Of a stretch of 41,392 bases of DNA, positions 19,337 through 27,739 are shown one piece after another. The stretch spans positions 1-41,392 of IMG/VR virus record IMGVR_UViG_3300045993_000652; one strand, given 5' to 3'. This DNA is from a virus. Every line of letters starts with the position of its first letter. Within the stretch, counting starts at the first letter, position 1. The notes beneath the pieces were generated by a model, which was given only the letters and a program-made list of their open reading frames with translations, had not been told where the DNA came from and ran no database searches. Both the position numbers and the translations under genes were made by a program.

Positions 19337-20440
19337 CAGAATCTCAATCTGCACTTCCCCACGGTTGACGCATTCCGCGCATGGCTGGCGACCTGCCCGC
19401 CGCTGCGTGGTTGGAAGCCGATTGGATCGGTTTTTCACAACACGTATAGCCCCAACGAATCGCAATGGCGTGGGCGGGCGAGCATGCTGAGCATGCAGCG
19501 CTTCTACGAAGCAAAGGGCTGGACGACCGGCCCGCATTTGTACTTGGCGTCGGGTACGATGGCAGATGGGATTTTCGTCATGTGCCCGCCGTGGCTGGAG
19601 GGCATTCACGCAGGCCCATGCAACGCCACGCGCTGGGGGCTGGAGGTCGTTGGGGACTTTGCCGCGCGCCCGATGTCGCACGATCAACTCGTCCTGCTCT
19701 CAGAAGCCGCCGCCGCGCTCCATGATTGGCAGCATCTCGGCGCGGATATTGTGGCGCATCGGGATTGTATGCTCGGTCGCACATGTCCCGGCGATGCGGC
19801 CTATGCTCAAAAAGCAGACATTCAAGCACTGCTTGCTTTTGCGCTGAACGCCAGATCCTCGCCCATCCCCTACACCGCAGACAGTCCCCTGCTCGCTGCT
19901 CCCCACGCCTCGGCCTTGACGTTCAGCGCCCGCAATACCAACTATGATCAAGTCGCGGTCGATACCATTACGCAGGCGTACTGGGCACAAGCGCGTGCGG
20001 TCGGGCTTGATCCGATCTTGTGCTTCGCCCAGTGTTTGCACGAGACGGGAAATTTGAATAGCTGGTGGTGCGCCCGGCCTCGCAGGAATCCCGCTGGCAT
20101 TGGGGTTACGGGTGAAACCTCCACCGAACCTCGACCCGCGCCATTCTGGGCACAGCGCAACGAAGGGCTGTGGGTCAAGGGCTTCAGCTTTCCAACGTGG
20201 GTGCATGACGCCATCCCGGCCCATCTGGGCAGGCTGCTGGGATATGCCTTAAAGCCAGGCGATATGAGCGCAACCCAGTGGCAATGCTATAGCAAGGCGA
20301 TGGAGATCAAGCCGCTACCGACCGCCATACTCGGCTGTGCGCCGACGTTGCGCGGCTTAGGCGGCACATGGGCAGTTCCTGGCACGGCCTACGCGCAAGC
20401 CGTGGCAAACAAAGCCAACAAACTCATAGGAGCATCATGA
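19328..20440 (+). CDS. Two-domain endolysin (amidase plus glucosaminidase-like)
   Basis: A 370-residue cell-wall hydrolase. The N-terminal domain is N-acetylmuramoyl-L-alanine amidase (Amidase_2/T7 lysozyme fold), with zinc ligands His37, His144 and Cys153 (VFHNT, VAHRD, GRTCPGD). The C-terminal half (205-360) carries LHETGNLNSW with a likely catalytic Glu239 and RNPAGIGVTGE, like beta-N-acetylglucosaminidase domains. The TTG start at 19328 has a GGGAGG site. No signal peptide is seen, so export would need a holin. First gene of the late operon. Confidence 0.92.
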   Translation: MSFQNLNLHFPTVDAFRAWLATCPPLRGWKPIGSVFHNTYSPNESQWRGRASMLSMQRFYEAKGWTTGPHLYLASGTMADGIFVMCPPWLEGIHAGPCNATRWGLEVVGDFAARPMSHDQLVLLSEAAAALHDWQHLGADIVAHRDCMLGRTCPGDAAYAQKADIQALLAFALNARSSPIPYTADSPLLAAPHASALTFSARNTNYDQVAVDTITQAYWAQARAVGLDPILCFAQCLHETGNLNSWWCARPRRNPAGIGVTGETSTEPRPAPFWAQRNEGLWVKGFSFPTWVHDAIPAHLGRLLGYALKPGDMSATQWQCYSKAMEIKPLPTAILGCAPTLRGLGGTWAVPGTAYAQAVANKANKLIGAS

Positions 20441-20721
20441 GCGACCAACACCCCGATGAATTGCTCGATCTGAGCATTAGGCTCCAACAGGCGTCAACCG
20501 CCTATAACAATGCACTCTACGACGTGTTGGCAAAGGTCATTGAGCGCAGCAGCGAGATGGCGGCTAGTGCCGTGCTGCAATTTATCGGCACCCAGCAAAC
20601 GCACACCGAACTGATCAATCACATCATCGAGAACCAGGCCGATAAGCGCATGATCTTGCGCGATATAAACGAACGATTGAACGTGCTTGAAGCACAATTC
20701 ACGCAGGAGCGTAACGCCTAA
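20437..20721 (+). CDS. Small helical protein of the lysis module
   Basis: ATG 20437 has AGGAG upstream and overlaps the endolysin stop (ATGA). The 94 residues are almost all helical with an acidic start (HPDELLDLSIRLQQ) and coiled-coil character at the end (MILRDINERLNVLEAQF). No membrane segment. It may be a structural or lysis-timing protein; unknown. Confidence 0.7.
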   Translation: MSDQHPDELLDLSIRLQQASTAYNNALYDVLAKVIERSSEMAASAVLQFIGTQQTHTELINHIIENQADKRMILRDINERLNVLEAQFTQERNA

Positions 20722-21266
20722 TGCCGTGGCGAAAATGGCTGTTCAACAATACGCCGATGGTCACACTACCATCGCCCGATCCTGAAACCCTCGCCCGCCT
20801 GGTCACACTCGAACAGGCATTTGGTGAGATATTCCAGGATCGCAAGCGGTATGCCGCGCAAATCACCGAACTCCTTGCCCGTCTCAGCGAGCAAGATCGC
20901 ACGATTGCCCGCGTCCAAAGCCAGTACCAAGAGAGCGAATCGCGCCGGCTAGAGTTGACCGCCGCAATCACCGAACGGGTACGCGAGATCGGCGCACTCG
21001 AAGCGCAGATCAAGGCCAACAGCGCATCGCACCAACGACAAGGCACGCGGCTAGGCGAACTCGAAACGCAGGTGCAATACCTGACCGCCGAACGGGCCAG
21101 CGCGGCGACGGTTGCCCAGCAAGCACAAGCTGAGGTGTATTTCCTGACGGAGGAGAACTTACTCCTACGCGCCGAACTTGCCCGCTGTGGCGTCGATCTG
21201 ACCCTCGTTGATCAACGGCTGGCCGAAATTCGCGAACAACTACGTATCCAGGCGGTGAAACCATGA
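20721..21266 (+). CDS. Coiled-coil protein of the lysis module
   Basis: A 181-residue protein that shares one base with the previous stop. After a short basic start it is one long coiled coil (30-175), with heptads of Leu, Ile and Ala and many Glu, Gln and Arg. No membrane segment is visible, so it is not a classic spanin. It may be a structural rod of the virion or a partner of the holin that follows. Confidence 0.7.
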   Translation: MPWRKWLFNNTPMVTLPSPDPETLARLVTLEQAFGEIFQDRKRYAAQITELLARLSEQDRTIARVQSQYQESESRRLELTAAITERVREIGALEAQIKANSASHQRQGTRLGELETQVQYLTAERASAATVAQQAQAEVYFLTEENLLLRAELARCGVDLTLVDQRLAEIREQLRIQAVKP

Positions 21267-21418
21267 GCGATCCAAACGACCTAAACGAGTTTGGCGGCGA
21301 CATGCGCCAACCAGAGCAGGCCCGGATCGGCGGGTTTGTCGTCGCGTTGGTTCTGGCGATTGGCGCGATCCTCGCGGGCATTGCGATTGCGTTCGGCAAA
21401 GCCATCGGAGCGCTCTAA
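21263..21418 (+). CDS. 51-residue holin-like membrane protein
   Basis: ATG 21263 overlaps the coiled-coil gene stop (ATGA). The first 21 residues are polar, then one membrane helix follows (about 22-44, IGGFVVALVLAIGAILAGIA) with Gly-rich faces and a short cationic end. The size, single helix and place three genes after the endolysin suit a small holin that makes pores for the endolysin. The function is inferred from context only. Confidence 0.65.
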   Translation: MSDPNDLNEFGGDMRQPEQARIGGFVVALVLAIGAILAGIAIAFGKAIGAL

Positions 21419-21420
21419 CT

Positions 21421-22077
21421 ATGGCCATCGCCTTTGTCAACAATGCCAATAACAAAGTAACCGGCGCAACCAGTAACACGGTGGCGGCCTATACGAGCCG
21501 CGCCGTTGACGATATTGTGATTTTGGCAATGTACGCCGAGGGTATCGCGGGCGCGCTGACGTGGCCAACCGGATTCACCGAGATGGCCGCGATTGCCAGC
21601 GCCAACAATGACCACAAAATCTGGGCGGCGTGGCGGCGCGTCACTGGATCGGAGCCAACCTACACGGTGAGTTGGACGGGATCGGCGTTATCTGGCTTGG
21701 TTGCGGCGGGCTGGTCGGGCTGTATCACCACTGGCGATCCGCAGGACGCAACCGCAACGACCAGCGCGCCGGGGTCAACCGTCAATATCCCGATCCCGGC
21801 GATCACGACGGCAACGGATAACGCGATCTCGATTGCCATTGGCGGATCGTTTAGCCTCGATACACCAGGCGCGGCGGGCGGCAGTTACACCACCCGCGTT
21901 ACCTATACTACGGGCGATCTGATTATCGCCGATCAGATCAAGGCGACCGCTGGCGCGATTGGCGCAACGCAGTGGGTGGATATTGCCGCAACGCAGGTGA
22001 CGGGCATCACGATAGCGCTCAAGCCTGCCGTTGTTGTGAGCGCCCAACCGAGATTAATGCTCCTAGGAGTAGGTTAA
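21421..22077 (+). CDS. Virion surface-type beta-rich protein
   Basis: A 218-residue protein two bases after the holin-like gene. It is rich in Gly, Ala, Thr, Ser and Val with repeating strands (AIAFVNNANNKVTG, TYTVSWTGSALSG), a look common in phage decoration or fibre proteins. A small number of Trp are exposed. No enzyme motif. Possibly a minor tail or head surface protein. Confidence 0.65.
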   Translation: MAIAFVNNANNKVTGATSNTVAAYTSRAVDDIVILAMYAEGIAGALTWPTGFTEMAAIASANNDHKIWAAWRRVTGSEPTYTVSWTGSALSGLVAAGWSGCITTGDPQDATATTSAPGSTVNIPIPAITTATDNAISIAIGGSFSLDTPGAAGGSYTTRVTYTTGDLIIADQIKATAGAIGATQWVDIAATQVTGITIALKPAVVVSAQPRLMLLGVG

Positions 22078-24233
22078 TGGCCGATAATTCTGCACGAACG
22101 CCCGGATCGGGTGAGGATATTCGCACCGAAGATAAGGCTGGGGTAAAAACCCAAGTCGTGTTGATCGACGTGGGTGGGGTAGGAACTGAAGCCCTCGCGG
22201 GCGATGCTACCAACGCCCTGCCAGTCGGCGGGTATGGTGCGGGCGGGTTCTGGCCGGAGCGAACGGGCGTGCGGCGTGGCCCCGTTGACAACGCAGATCG
22301 CGCAACCGCATACCTCGATTCTGAAGGCAACCTGATGGTTCGCGGGCCAGTCACGACCGATGAGCAGTCGATTCGTGACGACTTCCCCGGCGCTGGATTG
22401 ACCCAAACGCTCACCGGAACCGTCACACTGACCAACGGCAGCGCGGCCATTGCCGGATCGGGAACCGCGTTTCTAAGCGAACTTGATCACGACAGCTACA
22501 TCAAGTTGAGCGCCGATACCGAAGCGTCGTATGCCCGGATTGCCAGTGTTGAGAGTGATACCGCTGCGACGTTGGTTGCTGTGTATGCCGGCACGGGTGG
22601 CAGTGCCACCGGCGCACTTGTGGTGGAGTTTCGACCAACGACGGGCACGGGCGGCACGATTAGTGTGGCGAATAGCAGCGTCACATTAGCCTCGGGGACG
22701 ACCGCCACATCTCTGACCTACATCAGTCGCCTGATCGACTATGGCCCAATGGCCGTGACGTTTGCGGGCGTCACGATGAGTCAACGCATCGCAAACTTAG
22801 ATATGATCCTCGGGATGCAGGATGCGACTACATCGCCCACGCGCTTTGCCCGTTTTCGCGCAACCTCAACGGTCAACACTGCGCTGATCTTTGAGTCGGC
22901 CTATGTTCACAGTGGGACGCCAGGAGCCAACGATACCGAAACCACCAACCTGACGCTACCCAACGGCGGCACCACGGCAACCGCACACCGCTATCGGATT
23001 GAGATACTCACCGACCGGGTGCGCGGCTATGTTGATGATATTCTCGTGGCGGATCATACGACCCACATGCCCGATGCCTATGATGTGCTGACCCTCGTGG
23101 CCGGTCACATCAACGGCACCACCCCAGCCACTACCACCAGCTTGGCGATCGACGCCATCGGGATCAACAACTTTAACAAGTTAGCGATTGCCATTGCCAG
23201 CAACAATGAGAGCATCGTCGCCACGAACGCACCAACCGTGACAGCATCCGGCAGCGCGGCGGCAAACAATACCAACCTGGTGGTGATCGATTGCCAGCAG
23301 TATCGCTACTTGGTGTTTGAGTTGTCGGGAACGTTCGTTGGCACGGTTTCATTCCAGCAGGCGAGTGATGCCGCCTTTACGACGGCCAATGTTCTGACGG
23401 CGTTTACCATTGCGGGCACGGCAGTGGCTTCATCGGCAACCGCCGTGGGCGTGTGGGCAGTTGGCGTGCAGGAGCGGTTTGTCCGCTTCCGCACGACGGC
23501 TTACACCAGCGGCACGCCCACCATTACGGTATTTGGTTTTCAGCAAGCGCCGCCGCAGAATGCCATCCAGGCCATTCAGGCCGGAACCTGGAACGTTGGC
23601 ACGGTGACGACCGTTACCACGCTGTCAACCCTCACATCTATCACCAACTGGGGCAACATCGTTGACAATGCTGCCTTCACCGATGGCACCACGCGGCTTT
23701 CCCCATCGGGCTATATCTTCGATGAGACGGCAGGAACGGCACTCACCGAGAACGATGCCGCCGCCGCACGTATCGACAGCAAGCGGGCGCAGGTGCATGT
23801 GCTGGAGGATGCCACCACACGCGGCCAGCGCCAAGCCGTGAGCGCAACGGGCGGCGCACTCGCTGAAGTGCAACCACGCACGGCAGGTGGCCTCTCGATT
23901 AGTCGGGTATTGAGTGCAGCTTCCACCAACGCCACATCCGTCAAAGCCAGCGCCGGACAGGTCTACACCATCATTGCAACCAACCTCAATGCCGCCGTGC
24001 GCTATCTCAAGCTCTACAACAAGGCCAGCGCGCCCACGGTTGGCACGGATACGCCCGTCATCACCCTGGCTATCCCGGCCTCGGCAACCGGCGCGGGGTT
24101 CGTGTTGGATACGGGCGGCATGGGCGTTGCGTTTGCCACGGGCATTGCCTTGGCGTTGACCACGGGCATTGCGGATGCCGATACGGGCGCAGTGGCCGCC
24201 AATGAGATCATTATCAACATCTTCTACAAATAG
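22077..24233 (+). CDS. Large beta-rich structural (baseplate/fibre-type) protein
   Basis: A 718-residue protein from ATG 22077 (site TAGGAG), overlapping the preceding stop by one base. The N-terminus (1-65) is polar; then come beta repeats rich in Thr, Gly and Val (TGTVTLTNGSAAIAGSGTAF), several small jelly-roll-like segments and a final domain with TNLNAAVRYLKLYNKASAPT, a motif I recall from phage appendage proteins. No catalytic triad is evident. It is probably a tail fibre or decoration trimer, but its location before the terminase is unusual. Confidence 0.75.
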   Translation: MADNSARTPGSGEDIRTEDKAGVKTQVVLIDVGGVGTEALAGDATNALPVGGYGAGGFWPERTGVRRGPVDNADRATAYLDSEGNLMVRGPVTTDEQSIRDDFPGAGLTQTLTGTVTLTNGSAAIAGSGTAFLSELDHDSYIKLSADTEASYARIASVESDTAATLVAVYAGTGGSATGALVVEFRPTTGTGGTISVANSSVTLASGTTATSLTYISRLIDYGPMAVTFAGVTMSQRIANLDMILGMQDATTSPTRFARFRATSTVNTALIFESAYVHSGTPGANDTETTNLTLPNGGTTATAHRYRIEILTDRVRGYVDDILVADHTTHMPDAYDVLTLVAGHINGTTPATTTSLAIDAIGINNFNKLAIAIASNNESIVATNAPTVTASGSAAANNTNLVVIDCQQYRYLVFELSGTFVGTVSFQQASDAAFTTANVLTAFTIAGTAVASSATAVGVWAVGVQERFVRFRTTAYTSGTPTITVFGFQQAPPQNAIQAIQAGTWNVGTVTTVTTLSTLTSITNWGNIVDNAAFTDGTTRLSPSGYIFDETAGTALTENDAAAARIDSKRAQVHVLEDATTRGQRQAVSATGGALAEVQPRTAGGLSISRVLSAASTNATSVKASAGQVYTIIATNLNAAVRYLKLYNKASAPTVGTDTPVITLAIPASATGAGFVLDTGGMGVAFATGIALALTTGIADADTGAVAANEIIINIFYK

Positions 24234-24245
24234 GAGTACCTGGCT

Positions 24246-24845
24246 ATGGCGTTACAACTCTCAACCACCGTGCGAAACGCGCAACTCGACACATGGGAAA
24301 CCACCATCAGCACATCGCCACAACTGCGGATCTACACCGGAAGCCCACCCGCCGATTGTGCGACGGCTGCCAGCGGTACGTTGTTGGCAACCATTACGCT
24401 CCCATCTGACTGGATGGCCGCAGCAAGTGGAGGATCAAAAGCCAAGAGCGGGACATGGAGCGTTGCAGCGGGCGCATCTGGCACGGCGGGGTATTATCGG
24501 ATCTACGATAGTACAGGCACAACCTGTCACGAACAGGGCACCGTGTCGCTGAGTGTTGCGATTGCCACCAGTGCATTGACGGCTGCCAATGGCAATGTGT
24601 TGACCTTTGCCAGTACCACGGGCGTGAGTGTCGGGATGAACGTGAGCGGCACGGGCGTTGTTGCGGGTAGCACGGTTGTTGCCCTGACGGGTACGACCGT
24701 TACGCTCTCACTCACCAGCACCGCAGGGGTGAGCAGTGCGACGAGCATCACCTTCGGCGGGGAGGCCACGTTGGATAACACCAGTATCGCCAGCAGCCAA
24801 ACCGTCACGATCACCACATTCACTCGCACGATTCCGAACGCCTAG
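24246..24845 (+). CDS. Phage structural protein, beta rich
   Basis: A 199-residue protein with ribosome site TAGGAGTACCTGGCT before ATG 24246. The N-terminal part (TVRNAQLDTWETTISTSPQL) is a pattern I associate with small phage structural proteins that follow fibres. The rest is Ser/Thr/Gly strand repeats (GNVLTFASTTGVSVGMNVSG). No catalytic residues. Likely a virion component; receptor binding or decoration are options. Confidence 0.7.
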   Translation: MALQLSTTVRNAQLDTWETTISTSPQLRIYTGSPPADCATAASGTLLATITLPSDWMAAASGGSKAKSGTWSVAAGASGTAGYYRIYDSTGTTCHEQGTVSLSVAIATSALTAANGNVLTFASTTGVSVGMNVSGTGVVAGSTVVALTGTTVTLSLTSTAGVSSATSITFGGEATLDNTSIASSQTVTITTFTRTIPNA

Positions 24846-24857
24846 TGAGGGTATCTT

Positions 24858-25721
24858 GTGTCGCTGCTTTTACTCCTTGACACGGCCCCAGCGAGTGGCA
24901 TCACTGGCAGTTCTACCACTGCACAGGATAGCCAGTCGGGTGTTGCATCGGGATCGGTTGAGGTTAGCGGCACAAGTAGCAGCACACAGGGCAATCAGGG
25001 CGGATCGGGCGTTGGTGGTATCAGTCTCAGCGGTAGTAGCGCCATTGGGCAAGGCACACAGGCCGGATCGGGCATTGGGTCGGTTGGCATTGCTGGCAAT
25101 AGTCAGATCGGACAAGCCAGTCAAGTCAACGCCGGATCGGGAGCCGTTTCACTCACTGGCACAAGCACCACCAACCAAGGCGCGCAAGCAGGATCGGGTA
25201 TTGGCGGCGTTAGTCTCACTGGAACCGCCACGATTCCGCAGGGCCCACAATCCGGTAGCGCATCCGGCGTGGTCGGCAGCGTGCCAATCAGCGGCGATAG
25301 CGCCACGCAACAAGGCGCGCAAGCCACTACCGGATCGGGGTCGCTCTCGATTGGTGGTAGTAGCCAGATCGGGCAAGGGAAACAGAGCGGATCAAGTGTT
25401 GGCGTGGTTGGGGTTGGTGGTGTTGGCAACACTACACAGGGCGCACAATCAGGTACGGCGCTTGGCGTGGCGCTCGTCAGTGGCAATGCAGCCACAGCGC
25501 AAGACAATCAACACACCAGCAGCAGCGGATCGATCTCACTCAGTGGCACAAGTGCGACGACCCAAGATCAACAAGGCGGATCGGGTACAGGCACGAGCGG
25601 ATTTCAAATCCTTGTGCGTATCCACACGTTCAGTATGGCCGCCTCGGATCGGAGCTTCGATATGGCAACCAATGATCGCACCTTTGACATGCACACCGAT
25701 GATCGGAGCTTTCGACTATGA
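24858..25721 (+). CDS. Repetitive Gly/Ser/Gln-rich protein with DRSF-type end
   Basis: GTG 24858 has a GAGG site. The 287 residues are built of roughly 22-residue repeats with the core SGxSxxxQGxQxGSG, about ten copies, and then three C-terminal copies of a motif ending DRSFDM/DRTFDM/DRSFRL. The repeats suggest a solenoid or flexible fibre stalk; the last motif resembles paired tags seen in some phage proteins next to DUF genes. A 341-residue frame overlapping it on the same strand is a composition shadow. Function unknown; likely surface exposed. Confidence 0.75.
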   Translation: MSLLLLLDTAPASGITGSSTTAQDSQSGVASGSVEVSGTSSSTQGNQGGSGVGGISLSGSSAIGQGTQAGSGIGSVGIAGNSQIGQASQVNAGSGAVSLTGTSTTNQGAQAGSGIGGVSLTGTATIPQGPQSGSASGVVGSVPISGDSATQQGAQATTGSGSLSIGGSSQIGQGKQSGSSVGVVGVGGVGNTTQGAQSGTALGVALVSGNAATAQDNQHTSSSGSISLSGTSATTQDQQGGSGTGTSGFQILVRIHTFSMAASDRSFDMATNDRTFDMHTDDRSFRL

Positions 25722-25999
25722 GCTATCGTCTGAACGACGCCAAGGATCCCGACGACATTGACGACTTCACCATGCCGTTTAGCCTCCAGATGGCAACGGG
25801 CGAAACCGTGAGCAGCGTGGTCGTCACCGTCACGAATGCCACCCTGGTGGGCAGTGCCACGATTGCCAGCAATCAGGATGTGATAGCGCGCATCTCAGGT
25901 GGCACGATTGGCACGGATATTACAATAGAGTATCGGGTGACGACCTCCACCGGGCGGCAGTTGGACGCGACGGGCACGATACGGGTGAAGGCGCGATGA
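25718..25999 (+). CDS. Small Ig-like beta protein (structural)
   Basis: ATG 25718 overlaps the repeat protein stop (ATGA). The 93 residues contain DFTMPFSLQMATGETVSSVV and alternating strands (TVTNATLVGSATIAS, IEYRVTTSTGRQLDATGTI), an Ig-like sandwich as found in phage capsid or tail decoration proteins. It is probably a partner of the gene before it. Function inferred only. Confidence 0.7.
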   Translation: MSYRLNDAKDPDDIDDFTMPFSLQMATGETVSSVVVTVTNATLVGSATIASNQDVIARISGGTIGTDITIEYRVTTSTGRQLDATGTIRVKAR

Positions 26000-26409
26000 A
26001 GAAGCGCCCATCGGCAAAGCTCCGGGCGCAAGCCATTGCCGATCTTCAGTCGGGCGATCAACCTGCTATCGTGGCGGAGCGATATGGCATACCAGCGCCT
26101 ACCGTGCGCTCATGGAAGTTACGATTTGCAACGCCAACTGCAACACCCATTGCCACGAATGCAACGCCGATTATTCGCCCATCGATTGAACGGCAGCAAT
26201 TAGAGATAGGAACCCTTGTTCTTGACCTACTCCGATCAAAACTTGAGGCCAGCGCGGCCATTGCGAAAGCGGCCAGTGACCCGGCTTGGATCGTCAGGCA
26301 GTCCGGCTCCGAATTGGCAACCCTTGGTGAATGGCTCGATACCACTGCCTTCGCTATCGGGGATCGATTGGCCGGTCGGAACCAACCAGCAGACGACTCA
26401 GCCGTTTAG
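25996..26409 (+). CDS. Terminase small subunit-like DNA-binding protein
   Basis: A 137-residue protein with an N-terminal HTH (RAQAIADLQSGDQPAIVAERYG, then PTVRSWKLRF) and a C-terminal helical region (RSKLEASAAIAKAASDPAW) for oligomerisation. Its place directly before TerL makes it the packaging-site recognition subunit. ATG 25996 overlaps the previous stop (ATGA). Confidence 0.8.
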   Translation: MKKRPSAKLRAQAIADLQSGDQPAIVAERYGIPAPTVRSWKLRFATPTATPIATNATPIIRPSIERQQLEIGTLVLDLLRSKLEASAAIAKAASDPAWIVRQSGSELATLGEWLDTTAFAIGDRLAGRNQPADDSAV

Positions 26410-27739
26410 ATCCTGGCTGCCCGCAGTCGCCCCCCAATTGCGTTGGGATTGGGCGCACACCGCCTATATGCGGATGCAACTGGATCGCGTCACATCAGGC
26501 GAAATCAAACGCCTTATGCTGTTTGTGCCGCCGCGCCATGGGAAGAGCGAACTGGCGACGATCCACTATCCAGCGTTTCGGCTGGAACAAGAACCGAGTC
26601 AGCGCGTGGTGATTGCCGCCTACAATGCGACCTTAGCTGAAAAGTTCAGCAGGCGCGTGCGTGGGATTGCGCGCAACCGTATCGCACTTGACCCAGAGCG
26701 CAGCGCCGTAAACGATTGGCAGACCGCACAGGGCGGCGGCTGTCGTGCTGTGGGGGTCGGTGGCGGCATTACGGGGCAAGGCGGCGATCTGATCATCATT
26801 GATGATCCGGTGAAGAGCCGAGAGGAAGCCGACAGCCCCACCTATCGGGATCGGGTGTGGAATTGGTACACTGACGATCTTTACACGCGCCTTGAGCCGA
26901 ACGCCAGCATTATCTTGATCATGACCCGCTGGCATGAGGATGATTTGGCCGGGCGCATTCTCGCCAGCAATCAGGCCGATCAATGGACGGTGGTAGATTT
27001 GCCCGCATTGGCCATGGCGGGCGATGCGTTAGGCCGATCCGAAGGCGCGCCACTCTGCCCAGATCGCTACGATCTCCCGGCCTTGCTGGACATTAAGCAG
27101 ACACTTGGCCCACGCGGCTGGCAGGCGCTGTATCAACAGAAGCCCGCGCCGCCCGAGGGCGCGATGTTCAAGCGCCACTGGTTTGCAATTGTCAAAAGCA
27201 TTCCGGCAGCCGTCGCCCGCGTGCGCTATTGGGATCTGGCCGGGGCCGATACGGGCAAGGGCGACTACACCGTAGGGCTGCTGATGGCAAAGTCAGCCGA
27301 CGGGCGTTTCTGGATTGAGGATGTGATCCGCGTGCAACTGACTGCACACCCACGCAACCAACTGATTACGCGAACCGCCGAACTCGATAGCCAGCGCGGC
27401 CCCGTGCAAACGATTGTTGAGCAAGCGCCGGGGCTGGCGAAAGAGGCAACCGATACCGTGATACGGATCTTGGCGGGCTATAACGCCAAGGCAGATCGGG
27501 TGAGTAGCGACAAAGTGACCCGCGCTGAACCATTCGCCGCGCAAGCTGAGGCCGGGAATGTGGCGCTACTCGCGGGAGTCTGGAATACCACATTCCTTGA
27601 TGAGTTGACTGCGTTTCCCTACGTTGATCACGATGATCAGACCGATACGGGATCGGGCGCGCTGAATCAATTAACGATTGGCGGGAATGGCTGGAAAGCA
27701 GATGACCTTCAGAAACTCGGCAGTAGGAGATCGGTATGA
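26327..27739 (+). CDS. Terminase large subunit
   Basis: The DNA-packaging motor. ATPase motifs: Walker A PPRHGKS (26528-26548), Walker B DLIIIDD and the MTRWHEDDL coupling motif. The nuclease domain has RYWDLAGADTGKGDYTVG and VEQAPGLAKEATD, with the family ending SDKVTRAEPFAAQAEAGNV. The start is uncertain: no ATG lies at a good place, and GTG 26327 (or TTG 26324) is chosen, leaving an overlap of about 80 bases with the small subunit. An in-frame ATG at 26216 would overlap nearly half that gene. Confidence 0.92.
   Translation: MNGSIPLPSLSGIDWPVGTNQQTTQPFRSWLPAVAPQLRWDWAHTAYMRMQLDRVTSGEIKRLMLFVPPRHGKSELATIHYPAFRLEQEPSQRVVIAAYNATLAEKFSRRVRGIARNRIALDPERSAVNDWQTAQGGGCRAVGVGGGITGQGGDLIIIDDPVKSREEADSPTYRDRVWNWYTDDLYTRLEPNASIILIMTRWHEDDLAGRILASNQADQWTVVDLPALAMAGDALGRSEGAPLCPDRYDLPALLDIKQTLGPRGWQALYQQKPAPPEGAMFKRHWFAIVKSIPAAVARVRYWDLAGADTGKGDYTVGLLMAKSADGRFWIEDVIRVQLTAHPRNQLITRTAELDSQRGPVQTIVEQAPGLAKEATDTVIRILAGYNAKADRVSSDKVTRAEPFAAQAEAGNVALLAGVWNTTFLDELTAFPYVDHDDQTDTGSGALNQLTIGGNGWKADDLQKLGSRRSV

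Noticed and set aside
24736-25761. 341-residue ORF overlapping the repeat protein
   Set aside because: It is Arg/His/Ser-rich with no ribosome site and overlaps the 24246 gene. The 24858 frame has regular repeats and an ATGA link to the next gene.
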